DNA of 64,000 nucleotides, taken from positions 1-64,000 of the forward strand of contig WOGZ01000114.1 of NCBI GenBank assembly GCA_009733775.1, in the 5' to 3' direction. This stretch comes from Alectoria sarmentosa. Lineage: Eukaryota > Ascomycota > Lecanoromycetes > Lecanorales > Parmeliaceae. The notes beneath the pieces were generated by a model that made no database searches, was not told the DNA's origin, and worked only from the letters and a program-made list of their open reading frames with translations. This document shows positions 36,337 to 50,791 of this stretch, in pieces (position 1 is the first letter of the stretch; each line of letters starts with the position of its first letter). A program made the position numbers and the translations under genes.

Positions 36337-38490
36337 ATGAAAATTAAAAAATCAAAAACAAAGATAAAGATTAATAATTAATTAAAAAAAAATTACTTTT
36401 TATCTCGCGTGCTTAATATATCAAAACGTAAAAAAAAAATCCCTTATTTCGAGAATCAAAAAGAAAAAAATCTTTATTATAAAATGATTTAACGATAATG
36501 ATATTACATTCGAGCGCTTTAAATGAGCGAAACGAGATTATTAATTTCGTTCTCGATCTCGAAGCCTTATCGTTCTTTTTTCAAAAAAGTCTTTTAATCA
36601 TCAAAATAATTAATATGATTCGAACAACGAACTCTTTATAAGTTCGTTATGATTTATAAAATTAAACGATATTTCTTTAAATCAATATTCTTATATTTTT
36701 ATATTTTTTTAAAAATTCATCAAATTTATCGTTTTTTTAAACATTATCAAATATTTTTTCGATTATGACGTTGAAATTTTTTATAAACGAAAATCTAAAT
36801 TATATCGAATCAATTTCAAAATTCAAAAAGATTTTTTTTATATTCTCGAGATTTTACAAATTTTTAAACATTTTTTGAATAACGATAATGATAACGATAA
36901 CGATAACGATTTTGTTTTAAACTTTTACATTAATTTCATTTTTATTTTGAAACAATTAATTCTCGAATCATTATCAAAATTTATCATTAATGAAAAACTT
37001 TTCGATTTTAAAACACGTTTTATTTCTTCAACGTCGTTTATTTTAATCATTTTTAAAAGTCTTATTACGTAAACCTTATTATTTTCAAATTTTATTTTAT
37101 TATAAATTATTTTTTCGAGCATAAACATAAACGTAAATTCAAATTCAAATTTAAATTCAAATTTCGCGAACTTTTAAATTTTGAAATTCAAATCAATTTT
37201 CTTCGAACAGTATATTTAAATATCTTAAAATCAAATTTTCGATTTTTTTGAATCAATTTAAAAAAATTAAAATATTTATAAAAATCATTAATCACATTAA
37301 ATGAAAACGTTAAATATAAGACTTTTTAAATTTGATTAAATTATAACATTAAATCGAAATCGATACGATTATGTTTATCGAAAGCCTTATCATTAAGATA
37401 AAAAACGTTTTAAATAATCATTTAATCGTCGAAACAAAGTTTGTTATTATTAAGATAAACGTCTTAATTTAAATCGAAACGTATATTAAAATTTATATAA
37501 TGATAAAAACCCGTTACGAAAACAACCCTCGAAATAAAATTAAATATCACATTAATATTTTTGATATTAAAAAAAAACTCGAAAAATATAAATCTCGAGG
37601 TTTTAATATTTTAAATTTTATTATTTTTAAATTAAAATCTTTTATTTTGATCATTTATGAAAATAAATCGTAAAAATATATCAATATCTTTATAAACGTT
37701 CTTTAAAAATTCAAAAATCAATTCGATCAAGCGATCTTTTTTTTCGATGAAAATTGAAAAATTTATTGATTTCATAAAAGTTTAAATTTTCAATATAATG
37801 CGTATCGCGAGAATTATAATCAAATTTATAACATTTATAATGAAAATCGTAAAATCAAATGAACGTTGAATTATGCGATAACTCGATTTTTTAACATCAT
37901 TATTAATTTATTCGATTTCACGTATTCGAAAACGCATACGCTCATTATTATTATTAACGATTCTCTTAAACATATTCAATAATTCATATTTATTTTTATT
38001 ATCGTTGAAGATATCGTCGAGCATCGTATTTAAATAAACGCAAACTTTAATAATTCTCGCATTTATATTCAAATTTACAAATATTATATTTATTATAAAA
38101 AAAATTAACACGATATTTATAAATGCGATATATAATAAATGTTTAAACGAAAACGATATAAATAAAGAAAATCGCGAAAATCGCGATGATCATGATAATT
38201 ATAATGATCATAATCATAAAAATCGTGAAAAACGTGATTGAAAAAAAAAAATTCGAATTTAAATCAATTAAAAAATCAAAAAATCAATTTGATAATATTA
38301 ACGTAATTATAATAATTATTCAATCAAAAATCGTTTATTATTTTATCGCTTATATTGATTTTATCATTTTTATTATTCTTATCACTTTCATCATTTTTAA
38401 ATCGATTTTCGAATTCATCGTAAACTTTGACGTTTTGAATAAAAAGATTTATAAAAATATCAAATTTAAAATTATCGATAAAACGTAAAT
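36337..38490 (+). pseudogene. gag of element 1B (decayed)
   Basis: Aligns throughout with gag of 1A. The ATG at 36337 corresponds to 5228, but the N-terminal frame now has stops. The zinc knuckle reads Y-IY-Y-KKN(stop)-H-DIYK-C near 38070-38115. The run of GATAAC units at 36885-36910 corresponds to a similar run at 5773-5795 in 1A. Confidence 0.65.
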
Positions 38491-38659
38491 TATTATTTTA
38501 TTCATTGTAATAACAATGTCTTTTCTTTAATTTCGCGATTATGTTTACATTTAACACATAATTCACATCTTTTTAATCTTTAAAATTTTTAAATCTTTTC
38601 AATTTTCACATTTTATAAATAATTTTATCAATAATCGCATAATTATCGATTTCGAAAAC

Positions 38660-38772
38660 TGTCGATATTCAGGTCACGTGACACGAGCGCATGCGCTTAT
38701 AACATAAGTCGCACTTTCCTTCATAACACTCTTAAAGTAATACAACTAAATGTTCTACATCATATTTCCACA
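38660..38772 (+). repeat. 5' LTR of element 2N
   Basis: 113 bp, TGTCGATATTCAGGTC to ATTTCCACA, with CACGTG and a partly mutated 16-bp palindrome (CGAGCGCATGCGCTTA). Confidence 0.93.
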
Positions 38773-38784
38773 AGTTATAAACCC
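38773..38784 (+). other. Primer-binding site of element 2N
   Basis: AGTTATAAACCC, three G-to-A changes from GGTTATGAGCCC (initiator tRNA-Met anticodon arm complement). Confidence 0.75.
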
Positions 38785-39129
38785 AAACTTGCCCGACGAT
38801 CGTTATAAACATAATCTATTTATTCATCATTATGATTATAATTGTTTTTAGCAATTTTATACTCATCGCAATAAAACAATCAATTATAAAGATCTTTATT
38901 CATTAATCTCTTTAAAATAAACAATTTTTATTTATAAGATAATCTTTGAATCTGAGCGATCATGATTCGAAATTTGAAAATTTAAAACCTTTCAATCCTC
39001 AACGAATCAAATTATCCGCTTTTAATCGAGCTCATATGCGATTATACAATCGAATCATAATAAAACCTTTATAACATTATCAATTTTCTTATATGAAACA
39101 CATTAAATAAATAAAAATGCGCCCTTATT

Positions 39130-40870
39130 TTCATGACATTTCATTAAATTAATAATTTACATTTTTAACGATATATCGAATCAATAAAATAAATTAAATA
39201 ATTAAATATTAATATCATTATTAATTTAATCATCGTGTGAAACAATTTAAAATTAATTTCATTATCATTTAAACGTTTAAAAACCTATTTGAAATTAAAA
39301 ATAACAAATTTTATATGTCAAAGTTGACGTTTTAATCTCAAAAATCTTTTAAAAAAAAAGATTAAAATCTTATCATCGAATTCTTTATTCGTTATTAATA
39401 ACATTTTATTATCATAATTGTAAAATCTGATCAATTTTAATCTCACGATGATAATCGTCGAAACGAATATTTTCAATTCAAATCTCTAATTAAACAACAT
39501 AAAAAAAATGCGAATTCTTCAAAAAAATTTATACGTTTATAATTATATTTAATATAATTTTAATCAAATTTAATCTCTATCATTAAATTCAAAATCAAAC
39601 CTTTTATATCATTAATTTCATTTCACAATAATATTATCGCTCAGATTTATTATTAATTTTCACATAAATATTTTTTGTTATTATTATAAAACCTTGAAAT
39701 ATAATAATAACAATTAATTAATATCGATAAAAACCTAAACGATTTTGATGAGAATTAATAAAACATTTATTTTATTCTTTTCACATTATCGTTATGCGAT
39801 AACGATTTTGAAATTAATAAAAAATCATTTAACGTTTTAAATAATATCGAAATCTTTGATTTACGCATTAAAGATAAACGATTTCGTTTATCAACTTTTT
39901 TTAAAACGTTCAAATTATTTTTTAAATCATTATCGAATTCATTTATTTCGATATTTTTTCAAAATGACATTTTTTAAAACGATTTTTTCGATTCGTTTTT
40001 AATTATAATAAAAAAACCTTCATCTTCATTATTCTCATTATTATTATCAATCTTTTACATTTTTTCATTTATTTCTTTTGATATTGATAATTAAATTCAA
40101 CGTTTAAAATATCGTTAAAAATGTTTTTATGAATAATAAAAACAACTTTTTTTTGATTTTCATTATTATTTTAAAATTCATTATCGAATATATCAAATAA
40201 AGCGAAAATATCAACGATTAATTATTATTAAACAATTTTTAATCCTTTATTAACATTATTAAATTTAAAATTTATATAATTATTCATCAACGTTTTAATT
40301 ATATTAATCGTTAATTCATTAAAAAACATAATAAAAATCCTCAAATTATATTAAACGTCATCGATGTTTATTATAAATTTACGAACTTTGAACTTTATAT
40401 CGAGTTTATACGTTAATTGCACAACATTAACATCAATCTCAAAAAAAACGTTCATTAATACGAAAAAGATTTTCGCAAGATCAACGTCGAAATCGTTAAT
40501 TTAAATAATTCATTATCATTATTAAAGCCTTATCTCATTCAATTTTTTTTCATAAAATTCGATGAAATTTACGATATCTTTATAATAATTTACATTTAAA
40601 TTCATATATTTTATAATTCGAAAACAATCAAATTCGATTTAATTATTCACGGCGTTATGAATAAAAAACGTCATATATTTATAATCAAAAAAAATGATAT
40701 TATTATGCTCGCTCATCGCAATAATAAAAATAAATAATTCATTAAAAACGATTTCGACGACTTTGATTTCATCAATCACGAATTTTTTTTATAAGATCGT
40801 TAATCGCAAATTCAAACATTTCTTTATTAAATATTAAATCAAATTTCTTTATCTAAAACCTAAAAAGTTT
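39130..40870 (+). pseudogene. gag of element 2N (decayed)
   Basis: Aligned with gag of 2R and 2F. Recognisable segments are NNIEIFDLRIKDKRFRLSTF (near 39845-39905), KINVEIVNLNNSLSLLKPYL (near 40475-40535) and KTIKFDLIIHGVMNKKRHIF (near 40625-40685). Many CAA-derived stops are present. Family role: particle assembly and RNA packaging. Confidence 0.65.
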
Positions 40871-41099
40871 ATAAAAAAAAAAAAAAAAAAAGAAAACGCA
40901 AATCGATATCATTTATATAAACATTAATGTCTTAAATGTTAAACGTAAACGTATCGAAAAAGCGTTATTTAACGTCTTCGCTTTAGAGGAGAATAATTAT
41001 CTCAACGTCAATATAATATATGTTTCAAAAAAAAACGATTATCTTTATATTTATATGACATTTTTAAAAGAATTGAACGATCAAAATCATTTGAATTTC

Positions 41100-44000
41100 A
41101 TATCGAATGATTTTAATATTTTGAGTGTAATTATTTAAACAAATCAAAATGAAAATTAGAACTTTATCAATTTAATAATAAATCTCGATTTAAACAAAAG
41201 TTTATCGTTCGTCAAATCTATGAATCTCGATATTCGAATTATAATAAATTCGAATTGCATTCGCCATTCCTTTATCGATTATTCGATATTTATTATTTAT
41301 ATCAAAATTCAATCTCGATTTATTAAAAACATTAAAAATATTAAAATTCAATTTGTTATTTATGATATCATTAATCTTAATTGCAATGTTAATAATAAAT
41401 GCGTTATTTTAACGATTTTTAATATTTTACACGTGTTTAATATAAATGTTAATCTTCTATCGATTAAAAAGCTCTTAAATATCAACATTAAAATCATCTT
41501 TTATAAAAAAAATTATGTTTTAATTTAAAATAATATCACATTAATCAATACGCGAAATCGCGATTTGTTTTTTTTGAATTTATAAAAAAAAAAAATGCTT
41601 TAACCGTTTATAACGTTTTTTTAAATTCGATTCATTAATTATAATATATTCATATAAATCATTTAAATCAATAAAACCTTAACAAATTTCTCAATATTAT
41701 TATAAATGTGAATTTTTTCAAAAACATTATCGAAAAATACATTTATGAATGTTATATAATAAATCGTTAAAAGGTTATTTTTCATAATTCGTTTATAACG
41801 CTCGATATCTTATCGAACGAATTTATTTATAACGATTTTATTAAATTTCTAATTTTCATTAATTTCAACGATTATAAATATTTTATAACGTTCAAAAATA
41901 ATTTCATTTATTATTTTAAAATTTATTATATTCGTTATAAAAACGAAACCTTCATCATATTTTTGCATTTTAAAATTTATTTAAAATTTCGCGATTATCA
42001 AATTTATCGCATTCGTCTTGATAATGAAAACGAATATATTAATAAAATCTTTTTGAAATGTTTCATTTAAACGAGCATTAAACAAAAATTCATTATTATA
42101 AATAATTTCAAAATGAATAAAATCGTTAAACAATTTGATTAAACTTTAATAAATAAAATGCATTTAATTTTATTGAATTTTAATTTTAATAAATTCTTTT
42201 GATTTAAAATAATGATTATAATCAATTATTTAACGATGCGATCTTTTAATATTAAAATCATTATCATATTTTTCGAAACCTTTTATTATCGCAAATTTAT
42301 TCTTTTTTATTTATATATCATTAATTTTATCATTTACGTTTTAAAATGTATTTAAAAGAAATTTATAAATCAAAGCGAGAAATGTATTCTTTTAAATTAT
42401 AAAAATGAATTCATTTTTCGTTTTTACAATTTAATCAAAAAAAAGATTATTCGCGTTAACGATATGCATTTTATCAAAAAACGTTCACATTTCGTGAATC
42501 TCAAAGAGAAGATTGAAATTTATAAATTTTCAAATAAACGTTAACGTTTTTTCATATTAATATTTATTATAAAAAAGACATTAAATAAACAACGTATCAT
42601 TATATTATTAAACATTAAATTTATAATTTCGATTAAATCGTTAAATCGATTATCGTCAACGAATATTTTATTATTAATCATTAATCGTTTTTAAAGATCT
42701 CATTTTATCGTTATTGTAATACGTGTGTTTATGATATTTATTAAATTTATTGCATCAATCATCAAGCCTATTATCATTTTCTTTTTATCGATATTTTCAA
42801 AATTTATTAAAATGAAAATTATGCGAAAACATTTCGAATATGAAATTATTCAAAAAATATTTGATGATCATAAAAATCTCATTATTTCGGATTTTCGTGA
42901 TTTATTATTTGATTTTTTGACGAAAACTTTCGTTATCTTTATCTTTTTTACGAATTATATCAATAAATTTAATATTTTCGAATTTATAATTTATAAATAA
43001 ACGATTTTTAACTATTTATTTCATATAAATTGAGAAATTAATATGCGAGATAAATATAAGTTTTTTATAAATAATAACATTTAATATCTTATTTAAGCGT
43101 TTTTAAAAGTTTATATTTTTTGAAATTATTGAATTTATATTATAAAGCGAGATTTCGAAAAAAAAATTATTTATTATAAGACACGTTAAATTATTCGAAG
43201 ATTCGAATAACAAAAAAATTATAATTATCATAACATTTTCGCGTTAATAATAAAGTTTATAAATTATAAAACGATTTTTGCGCTTGCGACGATTATGAAT
43301 TAAAACATAAAATAAATAAACGTCAAAATCGTTTTTCTTTATAATGATGTTCAAAAAGATATTTATATATAACAATTTAATAATTTTAATAAAAATAATA
43401 TCAAAATTTATAAATTGAATAAAACCTTTTATAATTTAAAATAATCTCTTAAAATTTAATATTAACATTTTTTAATTTATATAAAAAAATTAAATTTCAA
43501 TTTCATCGAATCGAACGATAATGTGTTTATAAATCTCAAAAAAAATCATTATAACGCTTTACGTCGATAATATTTTGATTATAAATCGCAATAAAATCAT
43601 CATCAAACGAATCAAAGATGCCTTAAATATCAAATTTCACATATTAAATTTAAGATTATACGTTTTTTATTTAAACATAATCGTGAAAAGAAATCGTTAT
43701 AATAAGATTATTCATTTGAAATAAAAAGCGTACATTATACGTTTTTTCAATCATTTCAAATGCTGAAATTTCATTTTTATTAATATATCATTTAAAATTA
43801 ATCGCAGATTAACGCTCATCGAAAAAAATTATATAATTTTCAAAAAATTTCATAAAAAATATTAATTCGTTATAAACTTTTTTATATACGTTATATTAAA
43901 AATTCGTCTCGATATCGCTTATGTTATTTTTTTAATTAATCAATATTCAATTAATCTTATTTCAACGCATTAAAATGCGATTATTCGAATCTTTCGATAT

Positions 44001-44549
44001 TTTAAAAACACGATGCATTACGAACTCGTATATAAAAACTTTTTAAAAAAATTATTCAATTATATTGATTTTGATTAAATTAAAAATTTAATTCGAAAAT
44101 TTATCTTCGATTATTTATTTAATTTGAGTAACGACGTTATTAATTAATCAAATAAGCGTTAAATCATTATAATATTATTCATTTATGAAATAAAATATAT
44201 CGATTAAACGCAAATTATTAAAAAAATTATTTGATTAAATAAAATTTTCAATCAATTTTTACGATTTAACGATTTAAATCTTAAAATCATTATAATCTTT
44301 AAAGATAATCAAAACGCAATCGCTCTCGCAAAAAACGCTCAATTTTATATTCGCATCAAACACATTAATATCGTTTATCATTTTATACGCGAAAAAATCA
44401 ATAATAATATTATAAATGTTTAATATATTTTCATTAACAAATAAATAATTAATAATTTTATTAAGATTTTATGTCTCGACAAGTTTATTACCTTTCGCGA
44501 TGCTTTTAAAATGAAAACAATTTTATATTATTCATTTAAAATTATCTGA
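41100..44549 (+). pseudogene. pol of element 2N: protease, integrase, RT, RNase H
   Basis: Protease N-S-N-C-I-R-H at 41247-41267 in an open 102-codon stretch (41220-41528), derived from DSGCTRH, with the later FNILHVFNINVNLLS matching the DVLYVP-NLLS block. Integrase 41710-42540 has NDYKYFITFKNNF and RIRLDNENEYINK; the second Asp pair reads NN. Reverse transcriptase 43260-43730 has INVKIVFLYNDVQKDIYI (family VKTAFLYGDLEEEIYM), KLNKTFYNLK (KALYGLKQ) and YVDN at 43560-43571. Just before that box 2N is 2 bp shorter than 2R in an A-run, a frameshift. RNase H ends at TGA 44547-44549. Confidence 0.85.
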
Positions 44550-45704
44550 ATTATTATTTCAAAAAAGATATTTAAAACGTTTAAATCGTTTAAATCATTT
44601 CGTTATCATTATTCAACGCCCTCAATTTCAAAAAAACGATTTCATTAATTCTCACATTTCGAATGATCGATTAAATAATCGATTAAAATCGAATTTATTC
44701 GCAAAACCTTAATATCAATTTTAACGTATCAAAATTTCATCATATTATCATTATATCAAGAATTAATTTATCATTATTGCAATTATATTCATAAACTTTA
44801 TGAGCCTCTTTTCGAAACACCTATATTTATATTCGATTCAAATTTGAAATTTACGACGTCACTCAAAAGGTCGCTGTCGTCGACTTTTCGTCAATTATCT
44901 TAAAGATTCTCATAAAACCACCATATTCATATCTCTTGAAATCATCATATTCATATCTTTAAAATCATCGTATTCATACCCTTAAACGTTATTGTCGTCA
45001 TTAACATCATAAATATCGTCGTTATACACCTTTCGCATGCACATTATCAATCATTATTATCAAACATTAATATTTTAAAACGATCCTCACGGGCCTTACA
45101 ATCGATCGTATACATATATGCATATGCATATACAATTCGAAATATTTCATTCAATCGAAAAATAAACTCTCATATATATTTATCGATTATGTGTCGATCG
45201 ATTTTTAATATACATTAAATAAATTGAAAATAAATTTATTAAAAAACGATTTTTCGTCAAAAAGTGAATTTTTTTTTATTTAATATTATAACGAATATGT
45301 TCAAAAAAACATAATCGTTTTCAAATTTTCGATTTTCACTTTTTTTACTCGACTTATAACATCGCGAATTTCAAATCTCGTTTTTTTTAAAATTTAAATG
45401 TTTATGAGAAAAAGAAATAATACATAAAAATAAAAATAATTTATAAAATAAAAATGATTTATGAAAAAAAAAAAGATCATTCTTTTTCGAATTTTCATTA
45501 TTTTTATTCGATTTTGAACATCGCGAGTTTTAGATCTCATATTTGAAATTCGAATTTTTATAAAACGCATAAGAAATAAAAGAAATACATAAAAATGATT
45601 TCACATTAATTATCCGACGTTAAACTCACTATAATTATTCGATGTTCGATTCACCTTACTTATTCGACGTTCGATTTTTTTAAAAGTATACGTGCGAAGG
45701 GGAA
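44550..45704 (+). other. 3' noncoding region and polypurine tract of element 2N
   Basis: 1.15 kb with no coding signal. It ends in GAAGGGGAA (45696-45704), directly before the 3' LTR. It contains two TTCGATTTTTCA-type blocks and text shared with family 1 and 3 3' regions. Confidence 0.7.
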
Positions 45705-45817
45705 TGTTGATATTCAAATCACATGATACGAGCGCATGCGCCCGTAATATAGGTCGCATTTTCCTTTATAACACTCTTAAAATAATACAACTAAGTGTTT
45801 TACATCATATTTTCACA
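45705..45817 (+). repeat. 3' LTR of element 2N
   Basis: 113 bp, TGTTGATATTCAAATC to TTTTCACA, colinear with 38660-38772; the visible differences are all transitions. The palindrome here keeps GAGCGCATGCGCCC. Confidence 0.93.
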
Positions 45818-45822
45818 AAAAC

Positions 45823-48800
45823 ATCGAATTTGAATACAAAATAAATGATATCAAGCGCATTTTAACTTTTCGAGACGTTTAATTCGTATTTAATTATGAT
45901 TTCAATTTTATTTTTAAAAAGCAATTGAAAAAGTAAGGATTTTTTTTGATTTTTATTTTCAACGATATTATCGTTAAAAAATAACGTTTTTTTTAAACGT
46001 ACTTAAAATCGTTTATATGCGCTCGATATTCAAAAAAAACTCTTTTAATTTTAATAATCATTAATAAAAAGATCTTCATTTATAATGAATCTTCAATTAA
46101 ATTTATTTTTGATAATTAAAAACCTCAATCTCTATCGAAACTTCAAATTAATAAAATAATTCTTCGCATATGACACGCATATTATAATTATTTAAACGTT
46201 CAAAACCTCAAAAAGTTGATCAAAATGTGCGTTAAAATGAATCTCTTCATTTCATTTTTCGATAATGTTTATAAATTATATTTTATAATCAATATGAAAA
46301 TAAAATTATATAAATAACACATTGCCTTTAAAAGATGATAAAACGATTTAATTTATAACGATTTTCAAAATTCATTCGATGTCTTTTGAAATAATTTTAA
46401 ATGAATAATCATTTTTTTTAACGATAAAACCTTTCGATTTGACGTTTATTTATTATTCGATAAATTTGATTTAACAATTCTTATTATATTCAAAATGTTT
46501 TTTAATAATTCAAAATATAACGATAATAAATGTACTCGTTTTCGCATTAATTATGATATTAAATTCGATAATTATTAAATGAAAGTCTTTCGATTATTTA
46601 AAAATATTATTTAAAAAAACATCATATTTGATAGTTTTCAAATAAATGATAAATTCGAGCGTTTAAACGTTATTATTCAATATAAAACAAACGTTATATT
46701 TAAAAAAAACAAATTATTTCAAAAATATTGAACAAAATTCATTCGAATAATCAATATTTTTCGCAATATTCAATTTATTATCGATCGTGAAATTATCTTA
46801 TTCGAAATTAATATCGAATCTTTTTTTAATATATCTCATTTACGCATCATCGATCAAATCGATTATTATCAAATTATGTTTCATAATATTAATTTTAAAA
46901 AATATCAAGATCGCGCCGTCAAAAAACGTCTTTTAAAATATCAAAATAAGAATTATCACATATTTTTAAATAACGATGAAATAATTATTATTTTTAATAT
47001 CAATTGAATCGATAACGTTTCTTTTAAACTCATTTTTTTTCAAATTAAATATCGTTATCGTCGAGAAACAAATTAACATTTATTATAATAAACGTAAACT
47101 CGTTAAAAACATCGAATATCAAAATCATTTTTTTTTCATTTATAATTTCAAAAAAGAAACGTTAAAAAAGATATACAATTATCGAAAAAAAGATTAATGA
47201 TTTATTTAATTTCATTTCAATTTCAAAAAAAATTTCATCAAAAATCATAATCATCTTAAACGCATTTGATTTGAAATTTATAATTATTTAATTATTTAAT
47301 ATATTCAATAATAATAATGCAACTTCTTTATTCTCATTCATATCGACGATCAAATTTATCATTCATTTTATAATCAATAAAATTTTTAAATCTATTCTCA
47401 TTATGAAGCCGTTCGAAATCACGAAATTATATCGAAATTTCATTTTAAACTTTTTCATTTTATTAATAAAAGTCGCTTTTATTAAATTTTATAAGTTTCA
47501 AAACTTCAAAAAAATCATAACGAATTTTTATCGCAAAATGTATTAACAAATAATTATATAAAACGAAATCGATTCTCTCATCATTAATGATATTTGAATC
47601 TTAATAAATTTATTTTCGAATGCGCGTGTTTTAAAAGATAAATGAATTTATAAAATTAAAAAAAACTTTATTAACGAAATCGTACGACATAAAGCTCGTT
47701 AAATAATTCGTGATTTCGAATAATAAAAAAAAATCGATTTTAACGAAACTTTCGTCTCGATAATTAAATTTATAAATTATAAAATCATTTTCACCTTTAC
47801 GATAACCTTGAATTGAAAATTTAAACAAATAAACGTAAAAATCGTCTTTTTATATGACGATGTCGAAAAAACAATTTATATGATACTTTATAATTTATAA
47901 GATTTGAAATCAAAAACAAGAAAAATAAGGTTTATAAATTTATGAAAACGTTATACGATTTAAAACAATTTTTTGAAATATAATATAATATCTTTATTAT
48001 GTATCTCAAAGAATTTAATTTCAAATTTATCATTATTAATTTTTCGATGTTTATTAATGACATTATTATCGTTATTATTTATGTGAACGACATTTTGCTT
48101 ATGAATCTCGATAAAATTAACATTTAAACGATTAAAAATAAGCTTTATAAGAAATTTGAAATGATCGATTTGAATTTATACATTTATTATTTCGATATAA
48201 CGATCGCAAAAAATCGTATTAATCGCATTTTGCGTTTTAGATAAACAATTTATATTAAAAAGTTCTTTATCGATCATAATATGATTAAATCCGCGATCAT
48301 TTTAATTTTCATCATTAATGATAAATTTCATATCGTCGAAAATGATTTTATGATTATTAAAGAATTTCATCACGCTTATTAATTTATCGTCGATTTTTTT
48401 ATATATATAATATTAAACACGCGCTCGAATATCGTCTTCGCAATTTTAATGATTTTTTAATATAATTCAAATTTTGATATTTTTTATTAAAGCGTAATTA
48501 AACGCATTTTTCGATATTTTAATCATATAAAAAATTAATAATTTATGTTTCGAGACGATCTTAAATCTTTCGCAAATCATATCGACATTAATTAAATAAA
48601 TGATTAAAACATTCGACGTTTCATTTTTAAATACGTTTTTGACATAAATAATGCGATAATTAATTGATTTTTCAAATAATAATTTATAATAACGTTTTTA
48701 ATTTATGAAATCGAATATATTAATTAAATTTAAATTATTAAAAAAATAATTTAATTGCGCGAATTTCTCAATTAATTTAATTTAAACATTAAATGTTTTT

Positions 48801-49045
48801 AAATAATAATGATTTATTGCGATAATTAAAACGTTATAACGTTAATTAAAAACCCTCAATTTTATATTTATATCAAACATATTAACATTTAATATCATTA
48901 TATACGAAAATAAATCATCGTCGAAAATGTTATTTTAAAATATGTTTTTATTAATTAATAAATAATTGACGATTTTATTAAAATTCTTTTCAAAAATAAA
49001 TTCGAAAGATTTCGTTAATTAATCGAATTAAAACATCGTTTATAA
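45823..49045 (+). pseudogene. pol of element 1B, 3' piece (decayed)
   Basis: Starts within the protease domain, whose active site lies before the insertion (38537-38557, reading D-Y-V-Y-I-stop-H). The integrase corresponds to 46200-46800. The YVDD box reads YVND at 48080-48091, followed by ILLMNLDKIN. RNase H ends in K-H-R-L-stop. The C-terminal Glu/Asp acidic positions are mostly lost. Confidence 0.8.
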
Positions 49046-50080
49046 ATGATTTTTTAAATTAATTTTAAAAAAATCGTTATTATAATTTTAAAAAAATTAT
49101 TATTATAATTTTAATAAAATAATTATTATTCAATTTTAAAAAAACAATTATTATTTATGAAATCAATTTAATGTTATTATTCAACAATTTCAAAAAAACG
49201 ATTTTATTAATTTTCACATTTCGAATAATTAATCGAATTTATTTATAAAATTTTAATTATCAATTTCAACGTTTTTTACGAATAAATTCTTATTTATTAA
49301 AATTTAATTTAAAATTGATTTATCATTATTGCACTTATAATCATAAATCTTATAAACATTTATTCAAAAAATTCATATTTATATGCGATTTAAATTTAAA
49401 AACAATATCATTATTTAAAAAATCGTTATCGTTAAATTTATTTAATTATTTACGAGAATTTTTTAATAATATAATTTTCAAATGCTTTTAAACGTCATTA
49501 TAATTATCATATTTATATTTTTAAACGTTATTATTATTATTATTATCATCGTAATATATCGATCGTAATTTATATATATTTTATTAATCATTATTATCAA
49601 ATATTAATACTTTGAAACGATTTTTATAAATTTTACGATCGATCGCATATATGCATATATAATTCGAAACATTTCATTCAATCGAAAAATTTATTTTCAT
49701 ATATATTTATTAATTATATATCGTTCGATTTTTGATATACATTAAATAAATTAAAAATAAATTCATTAAAAATCGAGTTTTCGTCAAAAAATGATTTTTT
49801 TTTTATATAATATTATAACGAATATATTTAAAAGAATATAATCATTTTCAAATTTCGATTTTTTTTGAATTTTTATTATTTTTATTCGATTTTGAATATC
49901 GTGAATTTCGAATTTCATATTTTAAAATTTGAACGTTTTAAAAAATATAAAAAATGATAAAAAAATATAAAATAATTTCACATTTATAATTCGACGTTAC
50001 GATTCATTTTTGTTATTCGATATTAATTTTCATTTTTATAATTCAAAATTCAAATTTAAAAAAATGCGAATGAAAAAAAG

Positions 50081-50213
50081 TGTTAAAATTCGAATTACGT
50101 AACGTTAAATTTTAATGATTACGTACGCACATTAATACGTTTATATATAAATCGCTTTTTTTTATAATATTTTTAAAATAATATAATTAAATGTTTTATT
50201 TTATATTTTAATA
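50081..50213 (+). repeat. 3' LTR of element 1B
   Basis: 133 bp, TGTTAAAATTCG to TATTTTAATA (CA lost). It is far more AT-rich than its 5' partner at 35559-35693: the palindrome is reduced to TACGTAACGTTAAATTTTAA. Confidence 0.88.
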
Positions 50214-50218
50214 AAATC

Positions 50219-50791
50219 GTTTTATTTTATTTTAAATAAAAATAAAAACGATACGAATATTAATAAAAGCGATTAAATATTAATAACGTTTTAACGCTCG
50301 AAAAAACGATATTAATTTTCAAAAACGTTTATAATTTTCGAAAAAACGTTATTAATTATTGAAAAAAATGTTTTAAATATCGTTAATTTTTAATATTATT
50401 TTTTTTACGTTTATTTTTTTATAATTTTTATGTATTCTCATTATAAACGAATTATAATTATTTCGATTTAAATAATCATTTTATAATGAATATTATTTAT
50501 ATTAAAAAAATTACGTTATATAAATATAATAATTTTTATAATTAATTTTTTTATTATAATAAACATAAAAATGTTTAAAAATAATCTTAATTATAATAAA
50601 TAATAAATAAATTATATTATAATAATGTTAATGCAAATTCGAGCTCATAATTTAAATATTAAAATATAAAATAAAATATTTAATTATATTATTTTAAAAG
50701 TGTTATAAAAAAAAAGAGCGATTTATATATAAATATATTAATAATATATATAACGTTAAATCTTAACATCACGTGATTCGAAATTTTAATA
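50219..50791 (-). mobile_element. Copia element 1R (family 1), 5' end, strongly decayed
   Basis: Contains the 5' leader, primer site (GAGCTCATAATT, 50641-50652) and 5' LTR (50657-50791) of 1R. The far-side duplication AAATT is at 50792-50796. A 4-bp extra TAAA separates primer site and LTR. This end has lost many CpG and CACGTG words that survive in the 3' LTR. Confidence 0.88.
50657..50791 (-). repeat. 5' LTR of element 1R
   Basis: 135 bp, read leftward from TATTAAAATTTCG. A CACGTGAT word remains near 50771, but most of the palindrome is gone. Compare the 3' LTR at 28778-28911. Confidence 0.85.

Larger units (their letters stand above)
35559..38659 (+). mobile_element. Copia element 1B (family 1), 5' part
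   Basis: Middle element of the nest, inserted into 1R with duplication GAATC (35554-35558) and AAATC (50214-50218), equal apart from one G/A change. It continues at 45823 after element 2N. This piece holds the 5' LTR, primer site, gag and the start of protease. Its own length without 2N is about 7.5 kb, like 1A and 1C. Confidence 0.92.
38660..45817 (+). mobile_element. Copia element 2N (family 2), complete, innermost of the nest
   Basis: 7158 bp with two 113-bp LTRs (38660-38772 and 45705-45817) and the target duplication AAAAC (38655-38659 and 45818-45822). Removing it and one AAAAC restores the protease region of 1B exactly as in 1A and 1C (TTTCGAAAACATCGA). Gag, protease, integrase, reverse transcriptase and RNase H are in order. 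Confidence 0.95.
45818..50213 (+). mobile_element. Copia element 1B (family 1), 3' part
   Basis: Continuation of 35559-38659 after the 2N insertion: rest of protease, integrase, reverse transcriptase, RNase H (stop 49043-49045), 3' noncoding region and the 3' LTR 50081-50213. Confidence 0.9.
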
